In this document: one piece after another, positions 1-11,964 of the stretch
How the letters are laid out: each line of letters starts with the position of its first letter
How positions within the stretch are numbered: position 1 is the stretch's first letter
NCBI RefSeq assembly: GCF_021555175.1
Contig: NZ_JAKGRW010000015.1
Span: 62,001-126,000 of the forward strand
Reading direction: 5' to 3'
From: Nocardioides alcanivorans
GTDB taxonomy: Bacteria > Actinomycetota > Actinomycetes > Propionibacteriales > Nocardioidaceae
Length of the DNA: 64,000 nt
Notes under the pieces: generated by a model
Database searches by the model: none
What the model was told of the DNA's origin: nothing
Seen by the model: only the letters and a program-made list of their open reading frames with translations
Position numbers and translations under genes: made by a program

Positions 1-31
1 GCACTGCATCCAGCGGTTTCTTCTTCGCCAT
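1..31 (-). CDS. N-terminus of an unidentified protein (partial)
   Basis: The complement reads an ATG at 31 followed by MAKKKPLDAV and then leaves the window. A purine-rich GAGGTG lies 4 bases before the ATG and could be its ribosome-binding site. Ten residues are not enough to name a family. It is divergent from the acyl-CoA dehydrogenase pair, with a perfect palindrome between them, so a local repressor such as a TetR-type protein is a reasonable guess; that is inference only. Confidence 0.45.
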   Translation of the reverse strand, partial: MAKKKPLDAV

Positions 32-136
32 CACACCTCGTTCGTCCGTCATCGGTCAGGCTACCGGCTCGGGGTGATCGCGGACCGGCGGTGAGAAGTT
101 GTGACCTGCGACATCTCCGGAAAGTGTGGCGCGATG

Positions 137-153
137 TGTAACTCGGAGTTACA
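137..153. promoter_or_regulatory. Perfect 17-bp palindrome, probable repressor operator
   Basis: TGTAACTC-G-GAGTTACA has two 8-base arms around one central G with no mismatch. It ends 8 bases before the acyl-CoA dehydrogenase ATG and lies between two divergent genes. The size and symmetry fit a dimeric TetR-type regulator. A bound protein here would cover the transcription start of the fadE-like gene. The regulator itself is not identified. Confidence 0.6.
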
Positions 154-161
154 TTTTGTCC

Positions 162-1538
162 ATGTCCCTTCTCAAAGCATCCAGGGCCGCCGTCTCCCCG
201 GGTGGGAAGCACGGCGTGGCCAGTCGGGAGACCCGCGACCCGATCGGTTTCGCCGTCCTCGCCCTCAACAAGCTGGCCCAGAGTGACCTGATCGATCGCC
301 TCGGCTTGCGCAAGCAGACCGAGCAGACCGTCTTCTCCGTCACCCGCAGTGGCTTCAAGGCGGCAGGTGCGACCAGCCGTGCCTTCACCCGCAAGGGCAA
401 GAAGGGTGCCGACGGCGTCCGCGTGCCGAGCATCAACCCGACGGGGGTCTTCGACCTCACGCCCACCGAGGACGAGCAGATGCTCGTCGACGTGGTGAAG
501 GAGTTCGCAGCCGAGATGCTGCGGCCGGCCGCAGCCGAGGCCAACGAGTCATGCGTCGCCCCGGATGAGCTGCTCGCCTCGAGCCTCGAGATCGGCCTTC
601 CGATCCTGGGCGTCCCGGAGAAGCTGGGCGGCATCTCCGAGGAGCGTTCGGCGATGGCCGGCACCTTGGTGGCCGAGGCGCTCGCCGAGGGTGACATGGG
701 ACTCGCCGTCGCAGCGCTCGCCCCGGGTGCGGTCGCCACCGCCATCTCGCTGTGGGGCACCGACGAGCAGCAGGCCACCTATCTGCCCGAGTTCACCGGC
801 GACGCCGTCCCGGCAGCCGCCCTGGCGTTGACGGAGCCCACCCTGCTCTTCGATGCGCTCAGCCCGGCGACCAAGGCGGTCAAGGACGGCAAGGGCTATG
901 TGCTCAACGGCGTGAAGTCGTTGGTGCCGCGCGGCGCCGAGGCCGAGCTCTTCGTGGTGGGAGCGGAGCTCGACGGCAACAACGTGTTGTTCCTCGTCGA
1001 GTCCGGCAGCGAGGGCGTCGAGGTCGAGGGCGATCCGGCCATGGGTGTCCGCGCCGCGAGCCTCGCGAAGCTGCGCCTGACCGACGTACGCGTCCCGGCC
1101 GAGGCCGTGCTGGGCGCGACCGACGGTTCGACGTACGCCGAGTGCGTGCGGCTGTCGCGACTGGCGTGGTGTGCGCTGGCCGTGGGCACCGGGCAGGCCG
1201 TGCTCGACTACGTGAAGACCTACGTGAACGAGCGGGAGGCGTTCGGCGAGCCGATCAGCCACCGTCAGGCCGTCGCGTTCATGGTGGCCGACATGGCCAC
1301 CGAGTTGCAGGGCATGCGACTGCTGACCTACCGCGCCGCGTCTCGTGCGGCACAGGGCAAGGACTTCTCGCGAGAGGTTGCGTTGGCTCGCAAGGCGTGC
1401 GCCGACCACGGCATGAAGATCGGCCTCGACGGCGTCCAGCTGCTCGGTGGCCACGGCTTCGTCAAGGAGCACCCCGTCGAACGGTGGTACCGCGACCTGC
1501 GTGCCATCGGCCTCGTGGAAGGAGGCGTGCTGGTCTGA
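162..1538 (+). CDS. Acyl-CoA dehydrogenase family protein (first of a pair)
   Basis: The 458-residue product has an acyl-CoA dehydrogenase fold from about residue 105 onward. That covers the N-terminal helical domain, the flavin-binding beta domain with an ALTEPT motif, and the C-terminal helical domain with GGHGF. About 100 extra residues precede the fold. The protein ends only five residues after the VEGG motif, which aligns with the catalytic-glutamate motif of the family, so the usual last helix is absent. The ATG at 162 was chosen over the upstream GTG at 126 because the palindrome at 137-153 would otherwise be coding. A second dehydrogenase follows 17 bases later. Tandem genes of this kind can encode mixed oligomers in actinobacteria; the substrate is unknown. 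Confidence 0.85.
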   Translation: MSLLKASRAAVSPGGKHGVASRETRDPIGFAVLALNKLAQSDLIDRLGLRKQTEQTVFSVTRSGFKAAGATSRAFTRKGKKGADGVRVPSINPTGVFDLTPTEDEQMLVDVVKEFAAEMLRPAAAEANESCVAPDELLASSLEIGLPILGVPEKLGGISEERSAMAGTLVAEALAEGDMGLAVAALAPGAVATAISLWGTDEQQATYLPEFTGDAVPAAALALTEPTLLFDALSPATKAVKDGKGYVLNGVKSLVPRGAEAELFVVGAELDGNNVLFLVESGSEGVEVEGDPAMGVRAASLAKLRLTDVRVPAEAVLGATDGSTYAECVRLSRLAWCALAVGTGQAVLDYVKTYVNEREAFGEPISHRQAVAFMVADMATELQGMRLLTYRAASRAAQGKDFSREVALARKACADHGMKIGLDGVQLLGGHGFVKEHPVERWYRDLRAIGLVEGGVLV

Positions 1539-1555
1539 CGACCGCACCCACGATC

Positions 1556-2767
1556 ATGATCAATCTTGAGACTCCCAAGAAGCACCGGGCGCTGATCGAC
1601 CAGGCGCACCAGGTGGCCATGAACATGCTGCGGCCGATCAGCCGCAAGTACGACCGGGCCGAGCACGCCTATCCCAAGGAGCTCGACATGCTCGCGGCGA
1701 TGATCGACGGGCTCTCCGAGTCCGGCGCGTCCGAGGGTGCGGGCGCGACCGGCGTGCGTCGCGACGGGACGGATGCGAAGGCCGGCGTCAAGAACGGCGC
1801 CAACCTCGCCTCCGTGCAGTCGGTCGCCGAGATGTGCTGGGGCGACACCGGCCTCACGCTGTCGATGCCCCGCCAGGGTCTCGGCAACTCCGCCATCGCC
1901 TCGGTGGCCAACGACGAACAGCTCGAGCGCTTCGCCGGAACCTGGGCCTCGATGGCGATCACCGAACCCTCCATGGGCTCCGACTCGGCAGCGTTGACGA
2001 CCACGGCCACCAAGGACGGGGACGAGTACGTCCTCAACGGCGAGAAGATCTTCGTCACGTCCGGCGACCGTTCCGACAGCGTGGTCGTCTGGGCCTCGCT
2101 CGACAAGTCACTGGGACGCGCGGCCATCAAGTCCTTCGTCGTCACGAAGGGCACCCCGGGCATGAAGGTGGAGCGTCTCGAGCACAAGCTCGGCATCCGT
2201 GCGTCCGACACCGCGGTGATCACGTTCACCGACTGCCGGGTGCCCGCCGAGAACCTCCTCGGCAGTCCGGAGGTCGACGTGAAGGCCGGTTTCGCCGGCG
2301 CGATGGCGACCTTCGACAACACCCGCCCCCTGGTCGCCTCGATGGCCGTCGGTTGTGCGCGGGCCGCGCTCGACCTCACCCGGGAGCTGCTCGAGGAGGC
2401 CGGCATCGTGATCGACTACGACCGGCCGGCCAACAACCAGCACGCGGCCGCTGCGCGCTTCATCCAGCTGGAGTCCGACTGGGAGGCGGGACGCCTGCTC
2501 ACCATGCAGGCTGCCTGGATGGCTGACAACCGCCAGCCCAACTCACTCGAGGCCTCGATGGCCAAGGCCAAGGCCGGTCGGGTCGGCTCCGACGTGACCT
2601 TGAGCTGCGTCGAGCTCGCCGGCTCGATCGGCTACAGCGAGACCGAGCTGCTGGAGAAGTGGTCCCGCGACTCCAAGATCCTCGACATCTTCGAGGGCAC
2701 CCAGCAGATCCAGCAGCTGATCATCGCGCGCCGGGTTCTGGGCCTCTCCAGCGCCGAGTTGAAGTGA
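1556..2767 (+). CDS. Acyl-CoA dehydrogenase (second of a pair)
   Basis: This is a 403-residue flavoprotein of normal family length that should oxidise an acyl-CoA to the enoyl-CoA. Visible motifs are ITEPSMGSDSAAL in the flavin-binding region, the NGEKIFVTSG strand, and FEGTQQIQ near the C-terminus, which carries the catalytic glutamate. The start is the ATG at 1556; no strong ribosome-binding site sits before it, although a GGAGG lies further upstream inside the previous gene. The pair is probably one transcript ending at the hairpin at 2795-2822. Confidence 0.9.
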   Translation: MINLETPKKHRALIDQAHQVAMNMLRPISRKYDRAEHAYPKELDMLAAMIDGLSESGASEGAGATGVRRDGTDAKAGVKNGANLASVQSVAEMCWGDTGLTLSMPRQGLGNSAIASVANDEQLERFAGTWASMAITEPSMGSDSAALTTTATKDGDEYVLNGEKIFVTSGDRSDSVVVWASLDKSLGRAAIKSFVVTKGTPGMKVERLEHKLGIRASDTAVITFTDCRVPAENLLGSPEVDVKAGFAGAMATFDNTRPLVASMAVGCARAALDLTRELLEEAGIVIDYDRPANNQHAAAARFIQLESDWEAGRLLTMQAAWMADNRQPNSLEASMAKAKAGRVGSDVTLSCVELAGSIGYSETELLEKWSRDSKILDIFEGTQQIQQLIIARRVLGLSSAELK

Positions 2768-2794
2768 TCGGCACCCCTGCCTGACACAGCAGAA

Positions 2795-2822
2795 GAACCC
2801 GGCTCCGTGGGGAGCCGGGTTC
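2795..2822. terminator. Hairpin terminator between convergent genes
   Basis: GAACCCGGCTCC and GGAGCCGGGTTC form a perfect 12-base stem around a 4-base loop, followed by a pyrimidine-rich stretch. It lies between the stops of the dehydrogenase operon and the YiaA-like gene, so it may serve both. Confidence 0.8.
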
Positions 2823-2840
2823 CTCTGTCTTCCTGACGGA

Positions 2841-3131
2841 TCAGGCGACCTGGCGGAACGGGTCGTGCTCGGCGAGGATCCGGTCGACCCGGGCCTGGTC
2901 GATCCGAGCGGCGACTGTCTGGTTCTCCTGGGCGTCACGCACGCACTTGGCGAGGGTGAAGGCCGAGGTGGTGAGGAACAAGGTACCGAGGGCCAGGAAG
3001 GCTCGGATCCACGGTTCGACGGGCAGGTAGCAGACCGCGAGGATCATGGTCAGCAGGGCGATGCCGAAGGAGATGGCGGCCTGGAGGAAGAAGGCGTTGG
3101 TGGTCTTGGTGGGAACGTTGTTGTTGTTCAT
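2841..3131 (-). CDS. YiaA/YiaB-family two-helix membrane protein
   Basis: This 96-residue protein has two hydrophobic segments (about residues 13-32 and 42-62) separated by PVEPW, as in the YiaA/YiaB two-helix domain. A polar C-terminal tail follows. The function of the family is unknown. The ATG is preceded two bases upstream by a 13-base perfect inverted repeat that contains the only plausible ribosome-binding site, so translation may be gated by RNA structure. Confidence 0.75.
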   Translation of the reverse strand: MNNNNVPTKTTNAFFLQAAISFGIALLTMILAVCYLPVEPWIRAFLALGTLFLTTSAFTLAKCVRDAQENQTVAARIDQARVDRILAEHDPFRQVA

Positions 3132-3133
3132 GC

Positions 3134-3162
3134 CTCAACCTTCGCTTTCAGCGAAGGTTGAG
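3134..3162 (-). promoter_or_regulatory. Hairpin masking the ribosome-binding site of the YiaA-like gene
   Basis: Two perfect 13-base arms (3134-3146 and 3150-3162) flank a 3-base loop. In the mRNA the downstream arm contains GAAGG followed by UUGAG, then GC and the AUG. The ribosome-binding site would be fully paired. There is no U-tract, which argues against a terminator. It could also be a DNA operator. Confidence 0.55.
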
Positions 3163-3886
3163 CACATCCGCCGGGCTACCTGAGTTGGGCTGAGTAGCCC
3201 TACTCACGCCGATGCGGTCACGCCCGTCGGCGCGTGGGTCGACCGCTCGGGCCCGGATCTGCTCAGATGCATCCATGGCTCTCTACTCCGATCTCCGCCC
3301 CCGTCGCACGCGACAGGTGGTCGGCGACGTTGCGGTCGTGCTCTGGTTCGTCTTCTGGGTCTGGCAGGGGTGGAGCGTGCACCAGTCGATCAGCACCGCG
3401 ACGACAGCGACCGAGAGGGCGCAGAGTGCGTCGGTGTCGCTGGGGGAGAACCTCGAGTTCGCATCGGACACCCTGTCGGCGATCCCGTTGCTCGGAGACA
3501 CCGTTGCGTCCCCCTTCCGATCAGCGGCCGATGCGGCTGACCGGATGGCGTCGGCGAGCCAGCTCGGCACGGAGACGGTCGAGGAGCTGGCGTGGAAGCT
3601 GGGGGTCGGCACCGCGCTGACCCCCAACATCCTCCTGCTGGTGGCCTGGCTCCCGCGTCGTTTGGCGCAGGTACGCCGAAGCTCACCGGAGTGGGCCCGC
3701 CAGCCGGAGCTGCTTGCGCTGCGGGCCCTCATGACCCAGCCTCCGGCGGTGCTGGGCGCATTGGCCGCTGATCCGGTCGGTGGCGTGCTGAACCGTGACC
3801 CGGTCACGATCCGAGCCTTGGCCGACCACCAGATGGCGCACGACGGGATCCGAGCTCCCCAGGACCACCGGTCGAACCGTGACGGA

Positions 3887-7044
<3,158 letters not shown>

Positions 7045-7070
7045 ACCGTTCGGGTGGCGCGCCCCACGGG

Positions 7071-7676
7071 TCAGTGGCGGGAGCTGCGCGCCGTACGCCC
7101 ACGCACGATGCCGACGAACCGCTGGGTCCATTCGTCGTCGCGCTCGCGGAGCCAGAGGAGGACCACGGAGGAGACCGGACCATCGGTGACGGGCACCTGG
7201 GCGACGTCCTTGCGGTGGTGGAGACGGGCGATCGACATCGGCACGATCACGATCCCCGTGCCGGAGGCGACGACCTCCACCGCGTCACCGATCGTCATCG
7301 GCGGCCAGGCGAGCCGCTCCGCGGTGGCGACCTCGGCCCACCCGGGGACCTCGGCAGGATCCTGGATCAGCTGCTCGTCGGCCAGGTCCGCGAGGGAGAC
7401 CTCGTCGTAGGCCGTGGCCGGGTGCTCCTTGGGCACGACTGCGACGGGGACCTCGTCGTAGAGCGGGATCGCATGATGGAGGTCGCGGTCGACCGGGACC
7501 CGGGCCAGGCACATGTCGAGGGCGCCTTCCCGGAGCAGCCGCTCCTGGTCCGCGACCTCGACGGGCACCAGCTCGAGCGGGACGCGCGGGAACTGTTCGC
7601 GCCAGCGGGCGGCCCACTTGTCCGGGGTTGCCCCTGGGACGAAACCGATGCGCAGGCCGGGCTGGGATGGGTTCAC
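7071..7676 (-). CDS. LysR-type substrate-binding domain protein lacking a DNA-binding domain
   Basis: The 201 residues match only the periplasmic-binding-protein-like effector half of LysR regulators: LRIGFVPGATPDKW at the start, then PLELVPVEV, a GALDMCLAR strand, EVPVAVVPKEHP and a late GIVIVPMS. No helix-turn-helix is encoded upstream in any frame. The GTG at 7676 is supported by a TAGCCT box at 7684-7689, 7 bases upstream, giving a leaderless start exactly at the domain boundary. It may bind a ligand without acting on DNA, or act with a partner. Confidence 0.75.
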   Translation of the reverse strand: MNPSQPGLRIGFVPGATPDKWAARWREQFPRVPLELVPVEVADQERLLREGALDMCLARVPVDRDLHHAIPLYDEVPVAVVPKEHPATAYDEVSLADLADEQLIQDPAEVPGWAEVATAERLAWPPMTIGDAVEVVASGTGIVIVPMSIARLHHRKDVAQVPVTDGPVSSVVLLWLRERDDEWTQRFVGIVRGRTARSSRH

Positions 7677-7760
7677 CTGTGCAAGGCTATGCGAGCCGTC
7701 GGCCGATGCCGGCACCGGCGAGCGGAGCCGCTCGTCGCAGACGATGTCGAGGAGACGTGA

Positions 7761-10445
7761 GTGCGCCCAGTCCGGAGCCTGGTGCTGGTGGTCAGCATGC
7801 TGCTCGTTGCCGGCGGGATCACGCCCGCCGCCATCGCCGCCCCAGTTGGTGCGCCGCAGCCGGAGTCCTCCGAGCAGGCGGCTGCCGACGGACTCGGGAC
7901 CTGGAAGGTCGCCAGCGTCGGTGGCGAGCACCGGGTGCGGTGGACCTCCGAGACGCCGCTGCCGATCCGCTCGTCGCGCCCGGAGATCGTCGACGCCGAC
8001 GGACGTGCGCTGGGGGCGACCCGCATCGTCGGCGGTGGCCGCACGGTGGAGGTCACCGTCGAGGGACCCCGGCCGGACGTGTCTGCCCTGGACGTCGTGC
8101 TCGCTGGAGACCGTCTGGACGAGGTGGGGCAGGACGATCCCGTCACATCGGGCAGCCAAAGTCTGCCGCGGCTGCCGCTCGACGGTCTGGGGGCTGACCC
8201 CGGGAAGCGCGGCTCCGCTGCCGTGACGACCACGAACTACACCTTGGCGCCAGCCAAGCTCGCCGGGATGCCGGCGCCCGTGGAGATGGTCGGTCACGTC
8301 GTGGAGCCGGCCATCGACCCGGGTGGCCCACTGCGCCCCCTGATCGTGTTCCTCCACGGCCGTCACTCGTGGTGCCACGCGAAGAAGGACTCGGTCGACA
8401 CGGACACGTGGCCGTGTGTCGCGAAGGCGAAGGACATCCCGAGTGAACGCGGCTACCACTACCTGCAGGAGCTCCTGGCGAGCCAGGGTTACGCCACCGT
8501 GTCGATCCGAGCCAACGGCATCAATGCGCAGGACTGGCGTCTCGAGGACGGAGGAGCCGACGCACGGGCCCGCCTCATCGCGCTGCACCTGGAGCACTGG
8601 CAGGATCTGGCGGCCGGTCACCGGGTCGACCTGGACCGGGTGGTGCTCGTGGGGCACAGCCGTGGCGGCGAGGGCGTGAACCGGCTGGCCATCCGTGGCG
8701 CCGGCGACGCCGTCACGGTCGTCGGCCAGCTCCTGGTCGCGCCCACGGACTTCGCCGACCAGCGCAGCGTCGGGGTGCCCACCGTCACGGTGCTGCCCTA
8801 CTGCGACGGTGACGTCTCCGACCTGCAAGGACAGCGGTACGTCGACGCGTCGCGCGAGCTCGCTCCCGACGACAGCGCGATGCGCAGCACGGTGTTGTTG
8901 ATGGGGGCCAACCACAACTACTTCAACACCGAATGGACCCCCGGGGAGGCCGTGGCGCCTGCGTTCGACGACTGGTACGGCGCGCCGAAGGCCTACTGCG
9001 GCGCGAAGCACCCCCAGCGCCTGAGCGCCTCGCAACAACGTGACGCGGCTTCGGTCCTGGTGAGTGGCGCCGTACGGCTGTTCGCGGAGCACGACGCAGC
9101 GAGCCTTCCGCTCTTCGACGGCTCCGCGGTGACGACCGAGACGCTCGCCCCGGCGATCACCTGGTCTGCGGCCGTCGGTGGCGACCGGGACACTCGCTTC
9201 TCGATCACCGACTTGACCGCGGAAGGACGGGGCGCCGCGAAGGTGAGCAGCTGCCGCGCCGTGCAGGCTCCCGGGGAGAAGGACGCCTGCGGCCGGGGCC
9301 GGTGGGAGAACACACCGCACTGGCCCGATCCCAGTGCCCTGCTGCCCGAGGTGAGTGACGTCGAGGTGGCGTGGGACGGTCCCGGTGAGGTGGCGAGCCT
9401 CGCGCTGTCCGATCCGATCGACCTCACCGGCCGCCACCTCCAGATGCGGGTGATCCAGGACCCCCGACGCGCGACGGCACGATTCAGGGCCAGGGTGATC
9501 GACGGCGAAGGTCGTTCGGCGATGCTGGAGGGCACTGCCACGCTGGTCGGACTTCCGGGAGGCCCAGACAACGCGAGGCGCTGGGCCCGCACCGTGGAGT
9601 TCACTCCGGACGGTGGCAGCGATGCCGATCTCGGTGACGTGCGCCGGATCGATCTCGTCGCAGGTGAGGGCCGGGCACGGGTGTGGGTGCGGGACGTCTC
9701 CTCCGTCGGCGACACGGTGCCGACGAGCTCCACTCCGAGGCCCGGCCACCTCGAGCTCGGTGCGGTGCGGGCCGATGAGGGCGACGCCCGTGGCCGGGGA
9801 ACCGCACAGGTTCCCTGGACGATCCAGGGTGAGGTGCCGGCGGGCACTCGTTTCCGCGTCGTCATCGAGGACGATCGCGGGATCGCGCACCGCGACGTCA
9901 TGGTGCCGGCCGGCGCGACGACCGGATCCGTCCCCGTGACCTTTCCGCGCAACCGCACCCACGAAGACCGGAGGGTCGTGCAGCAGCTGCGCGCCTACGC
10001 CCTCACCGGCGTCAACATCGCTGACAACCATGGTCGAGCCACGGTGATCGACGACGATCCGGCGCCGAAGGTGCGTCTCAAGAGGAAGCGTCGGACCGTG
10101 CGCGAAGGCCAGGTGATCAAGGTGGTGATCAAGTTGGCCAGGCCCGTCACCCAGCACCGGGGCTACACCTATCGGTTCGCGCGAGCCGGCCGCGCGGAGG
10201 CCCAGCTGGGCGACCTCACACGTGCGTGGCGGCTCAAGCACGTTGGACCCGGCGGCGTGAAGAAGAAGCTCTCGCAACTGGGGTTCCGCGGGCAGCTGCA
10301 GCTGAGGCCGAGGCGGAAGAAGGTGGTGATCCGCATCCCCGTCGCCCGCGACGGTGTGAAGGAGGCGCGGGAACAGGTGCGTTTGAAGGTGCGTGGCCCG
10401 GGGATCCGCGCAGCAACGACCGTGCGACTCGCAGACCGGGGATGA
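7761..10445 (+). CDS. Secreted alpha/beta hydrolase with basic C-terminal region
   Basis: This 894-residue protein starts with a signal peptide (about residues 1-26, ending AIAAP). The hydrolase core spans roughly 150-470, with FLHGRHSW near the oxyanion region, the nucleophile elbow GHSRGGEG at about 297, and a candidate catalytic histidine in GANHNYF at about 381. The second half resembles beta-sandwich modules (roughly 500-770). It ends in a very Arg/Lys-rich region (about 770-890) that could bind the cell wall or polyanions. A purine-rich GAGGAGA precedes the GTG at 7761. The substrate is unknown; lipase, esterase or polyester hydrolase are all possible. Confidence 0.7.
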   Translation: MRPVRSLVLVVSMLLVAGGITPAAIAAPVGAPQPESSEQAAADGLGTWKVASVGGEHRVRWTSETPLPIRSSRPEIVDADGRALGATRIVGGGRTVEVTVEGPRPDVSALDVVLAGDRLDEVGQDDPVTSGSQSLPRLPLDGLGADPGKRGSAAVTTTNYTLAPAKLAGMPAPVEMVGHVVEPAIDPGGPLRPLIVFLHGRHSWCHAKKDSVDTDTWPCVAKAKDIPSERGYHYLQELLASQGYATVSIRANGINAQDWRLEDGGADARARLIALHLEHWQDLAAGHRVDLDRVVLVGHSRGGEGVNRLAIRGAGDAVTVVGQLLVAPTDFADQRSVGVPTVTVLPYCDGDVSDLQGQRYVDASRELAPDDSAMRSTVLLMGANHNYFNTEWTPGEAVAPAFDDWYGAPKAYCGAKHPQRLSASQQRDAASVLVSGAVRLFAEHDAASLPLFDGSAVTTETLAPAITWSAAVGGDRDTRFSITDLTAEGRGAAKVSSCRAVQAPGEKDACGRGRWENTPHWPDPSALLPEVSDVEVAWDGPGEVASLALSDPIDLTGRHLQMRVIQDPRRATARFRARVIDGEGRSAMLEGTATLVGLPGGPDNARRWARTVEFTPDGGSDADLGDVRRIDLVAGEGRARVWVRDVSSVGDTVPTSSTPRPGHLELGAVRADEGDARGRGTAQVPWTIQGEVPAGTRFRVVIEDDRGIAHRDVMVPAGATTGSVPVTFPRNRTHEDRRVVQQLRAYALTGVNIADNHGRATVIDDDPAPKVRLKRKRRTVREGQVIKVVIKLARPVTQHRGYTYRFARAGRAEAQLGDLTRAWRLKHVGPGGVKKKLSQLGFRGQLQLRPRRKKVVIRIPVARDGVKEAREQVRLKVRGPGIRAATTVRLADRG

Positions 10446-10449
10446 GACC

Positions 10450-11954
10450 GTGCACCTCGCCGTCCTGGTCGATGCCACCGCTCGACTGAGAGCCACGCGA
10501 TCGCGACTCGAGAAGCGTGCGATCCTCGTCGAGGTGCTGCGCGATGCCGGGGACGACCTGGCGCTGGTGGCGCGGTACCTGGCCGGGGAACTCGCGCAGC
10601 GACGAACCGGCTTCGGGTGGGCCGGCCTTCGAGACCTGCCGGTACCCGCCCAGAGCTCGTCGCTGAGCATCGCGGACGTCGACCGGGTCATGGCGGAGGC
10701 CGAAGCACTGTCGGGCACCGGCAGCACCCTTCGGCGGCGTGAGCTCCTGACAGGTCTCCTCGGCCGGGCCACGCCGGAGGAGCAGCTGTTCGTGCGCGAC
10801 CTGATCCTCGGTGAGCTGCGCCAGGGGCTTCCGACACGGCTGTGCTGGACGCCGTGGCAGAAGCCTTCACCGTCCCGCCGCACCTGGTCAGGCGGGCGGC
10901 GATGCTGGGCGGGGGAACGCCGGAGGTCGCCGTCGCAGCTGCCACCGGCGGGGTGGCGGCGCTCGAGTCGTTCCGGCTGGTGGTGGGCCGCGCAGTCCGG
11001 CCGATGCTGGCGGCGTCAGCACCTGACGTGGCAGCAGCGGTGGCCGGTTTCGCTGACTCAGCGGTGGTCTGGGACGCCAAACTCGACGGTATCCGCGCCC
11101 AGGTGCACCGTCTGGGCGGCGAGGTGCGCATCTTCACCCGCAGCCTCGACGACATCACCACTCGACTGCCGGAGGTCGTGGCCCGAGCGCTGGCGTTGCC
11201 CGCAGACGACTTCGTGCTGGACGGTGAGGTGCTGCTGATCGACGAGGCGGGTCGGCCGCGACCGTTCCAGGAGACGTCGGCGCGGACGGCGTCCCTACAG
11301 GACCGCACGCAGGTGCGGTTCTTCGCCTTCGACCTGCTGGCACTCGCGGGCGAGATCCTGCTCGACGAGCCGCTGCGTCATCGACGTGAGGCGCTGGCCT
11401 CGCTGGTCCCAGCATCCGACGTGGTGGCACATCTCGAGACACAGGAGGCTGCGGCCGTGGAGACGTTCTTCGACCAGGTCGTCGCAGCGGGACTCGAGGG
11501 CGTCGTCGGCAAGGAGCTGGGAGCTCCCTACGCGGCGGGCCGCCGTGGTGCCTCCTGGGTGAAGGTGAAGCCCAGGCACACGCTGGACCTGGTCGTCATT
11601 GCTGTCGAGTGGGGAAGCGGGAGGCGACGTGGGTTGCTCTCCAACATCCACCTCGCCGCCCGCGGCGACGAGGGGGAGCTGGTGCCCGTCGGCAAGACGT
11701 TCAAGGGCATGACGGACGCGATGCTGGCCTGGCAGACCGAGCGCTTCCTCGACCTCGAGGTCTCCCGTGACGGTCATGTCGTGCACGTGCGTCCCGAGCA
11801 GGTGGTCGAGATCGCAGTCGACGGGGTGCAGCGATCGCGGCGCTATCCCGGTGGCGTGGCGCTGCGCTTCGCACGGGTGGTCGGTTATCGCGACGACAAG
11901 ACGGCGGAGGAGGCCGATGGCATCGAGACGGTGCGCGGCCTCGGCGACGGATAA
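10450..11954 (+). CDS. ligB: ATP-dependent DNA ligase, LigB-like (frame break)
   Basis: The enzyme has an N-terminal helical domain, a nucleotidyltransferase domain with the lysine motif WDAKLDGIR at about residue 214, later motifs DGEVL and VGKEL, SWVKVKP (motif V), and a C-terminal OB fold. The repaired length of about 501 residues matches actinobacterial LigB, an auxiliary ligase alongside NAD-dependent LigA. The frame breaks at the GGGG at 10824-10827; one added G restores RQGASDTAVLDAV across the gap. The GTG at 10450 follows the hydrolase stop by four bases. The TAA stop is part of the next gene's -10 box. Confidence 0.85.
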
Positions 11955-11957
11955 TCT
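11952..11957 (+). promoter_or_regulatory. Leaderless -10 box overlapping the ligB stop codon
   Basis: TAATCT lies 7 bases before the SDR ATG at 11965. Its first three bases are the ligB TAA stop codon. Confidence 0.55.
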
Positions 11958-11964
11958 CGGCTGC

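Noticed and set aside
7677..10883. Long minus-strand open frame extending the LysR-like protein to 1,270 residues
   Set aside because: It is antisense to the hydrolase and ligase, Arg/His/Gly-rich and without domains; the leaderless start at 7676 explains the real gene.
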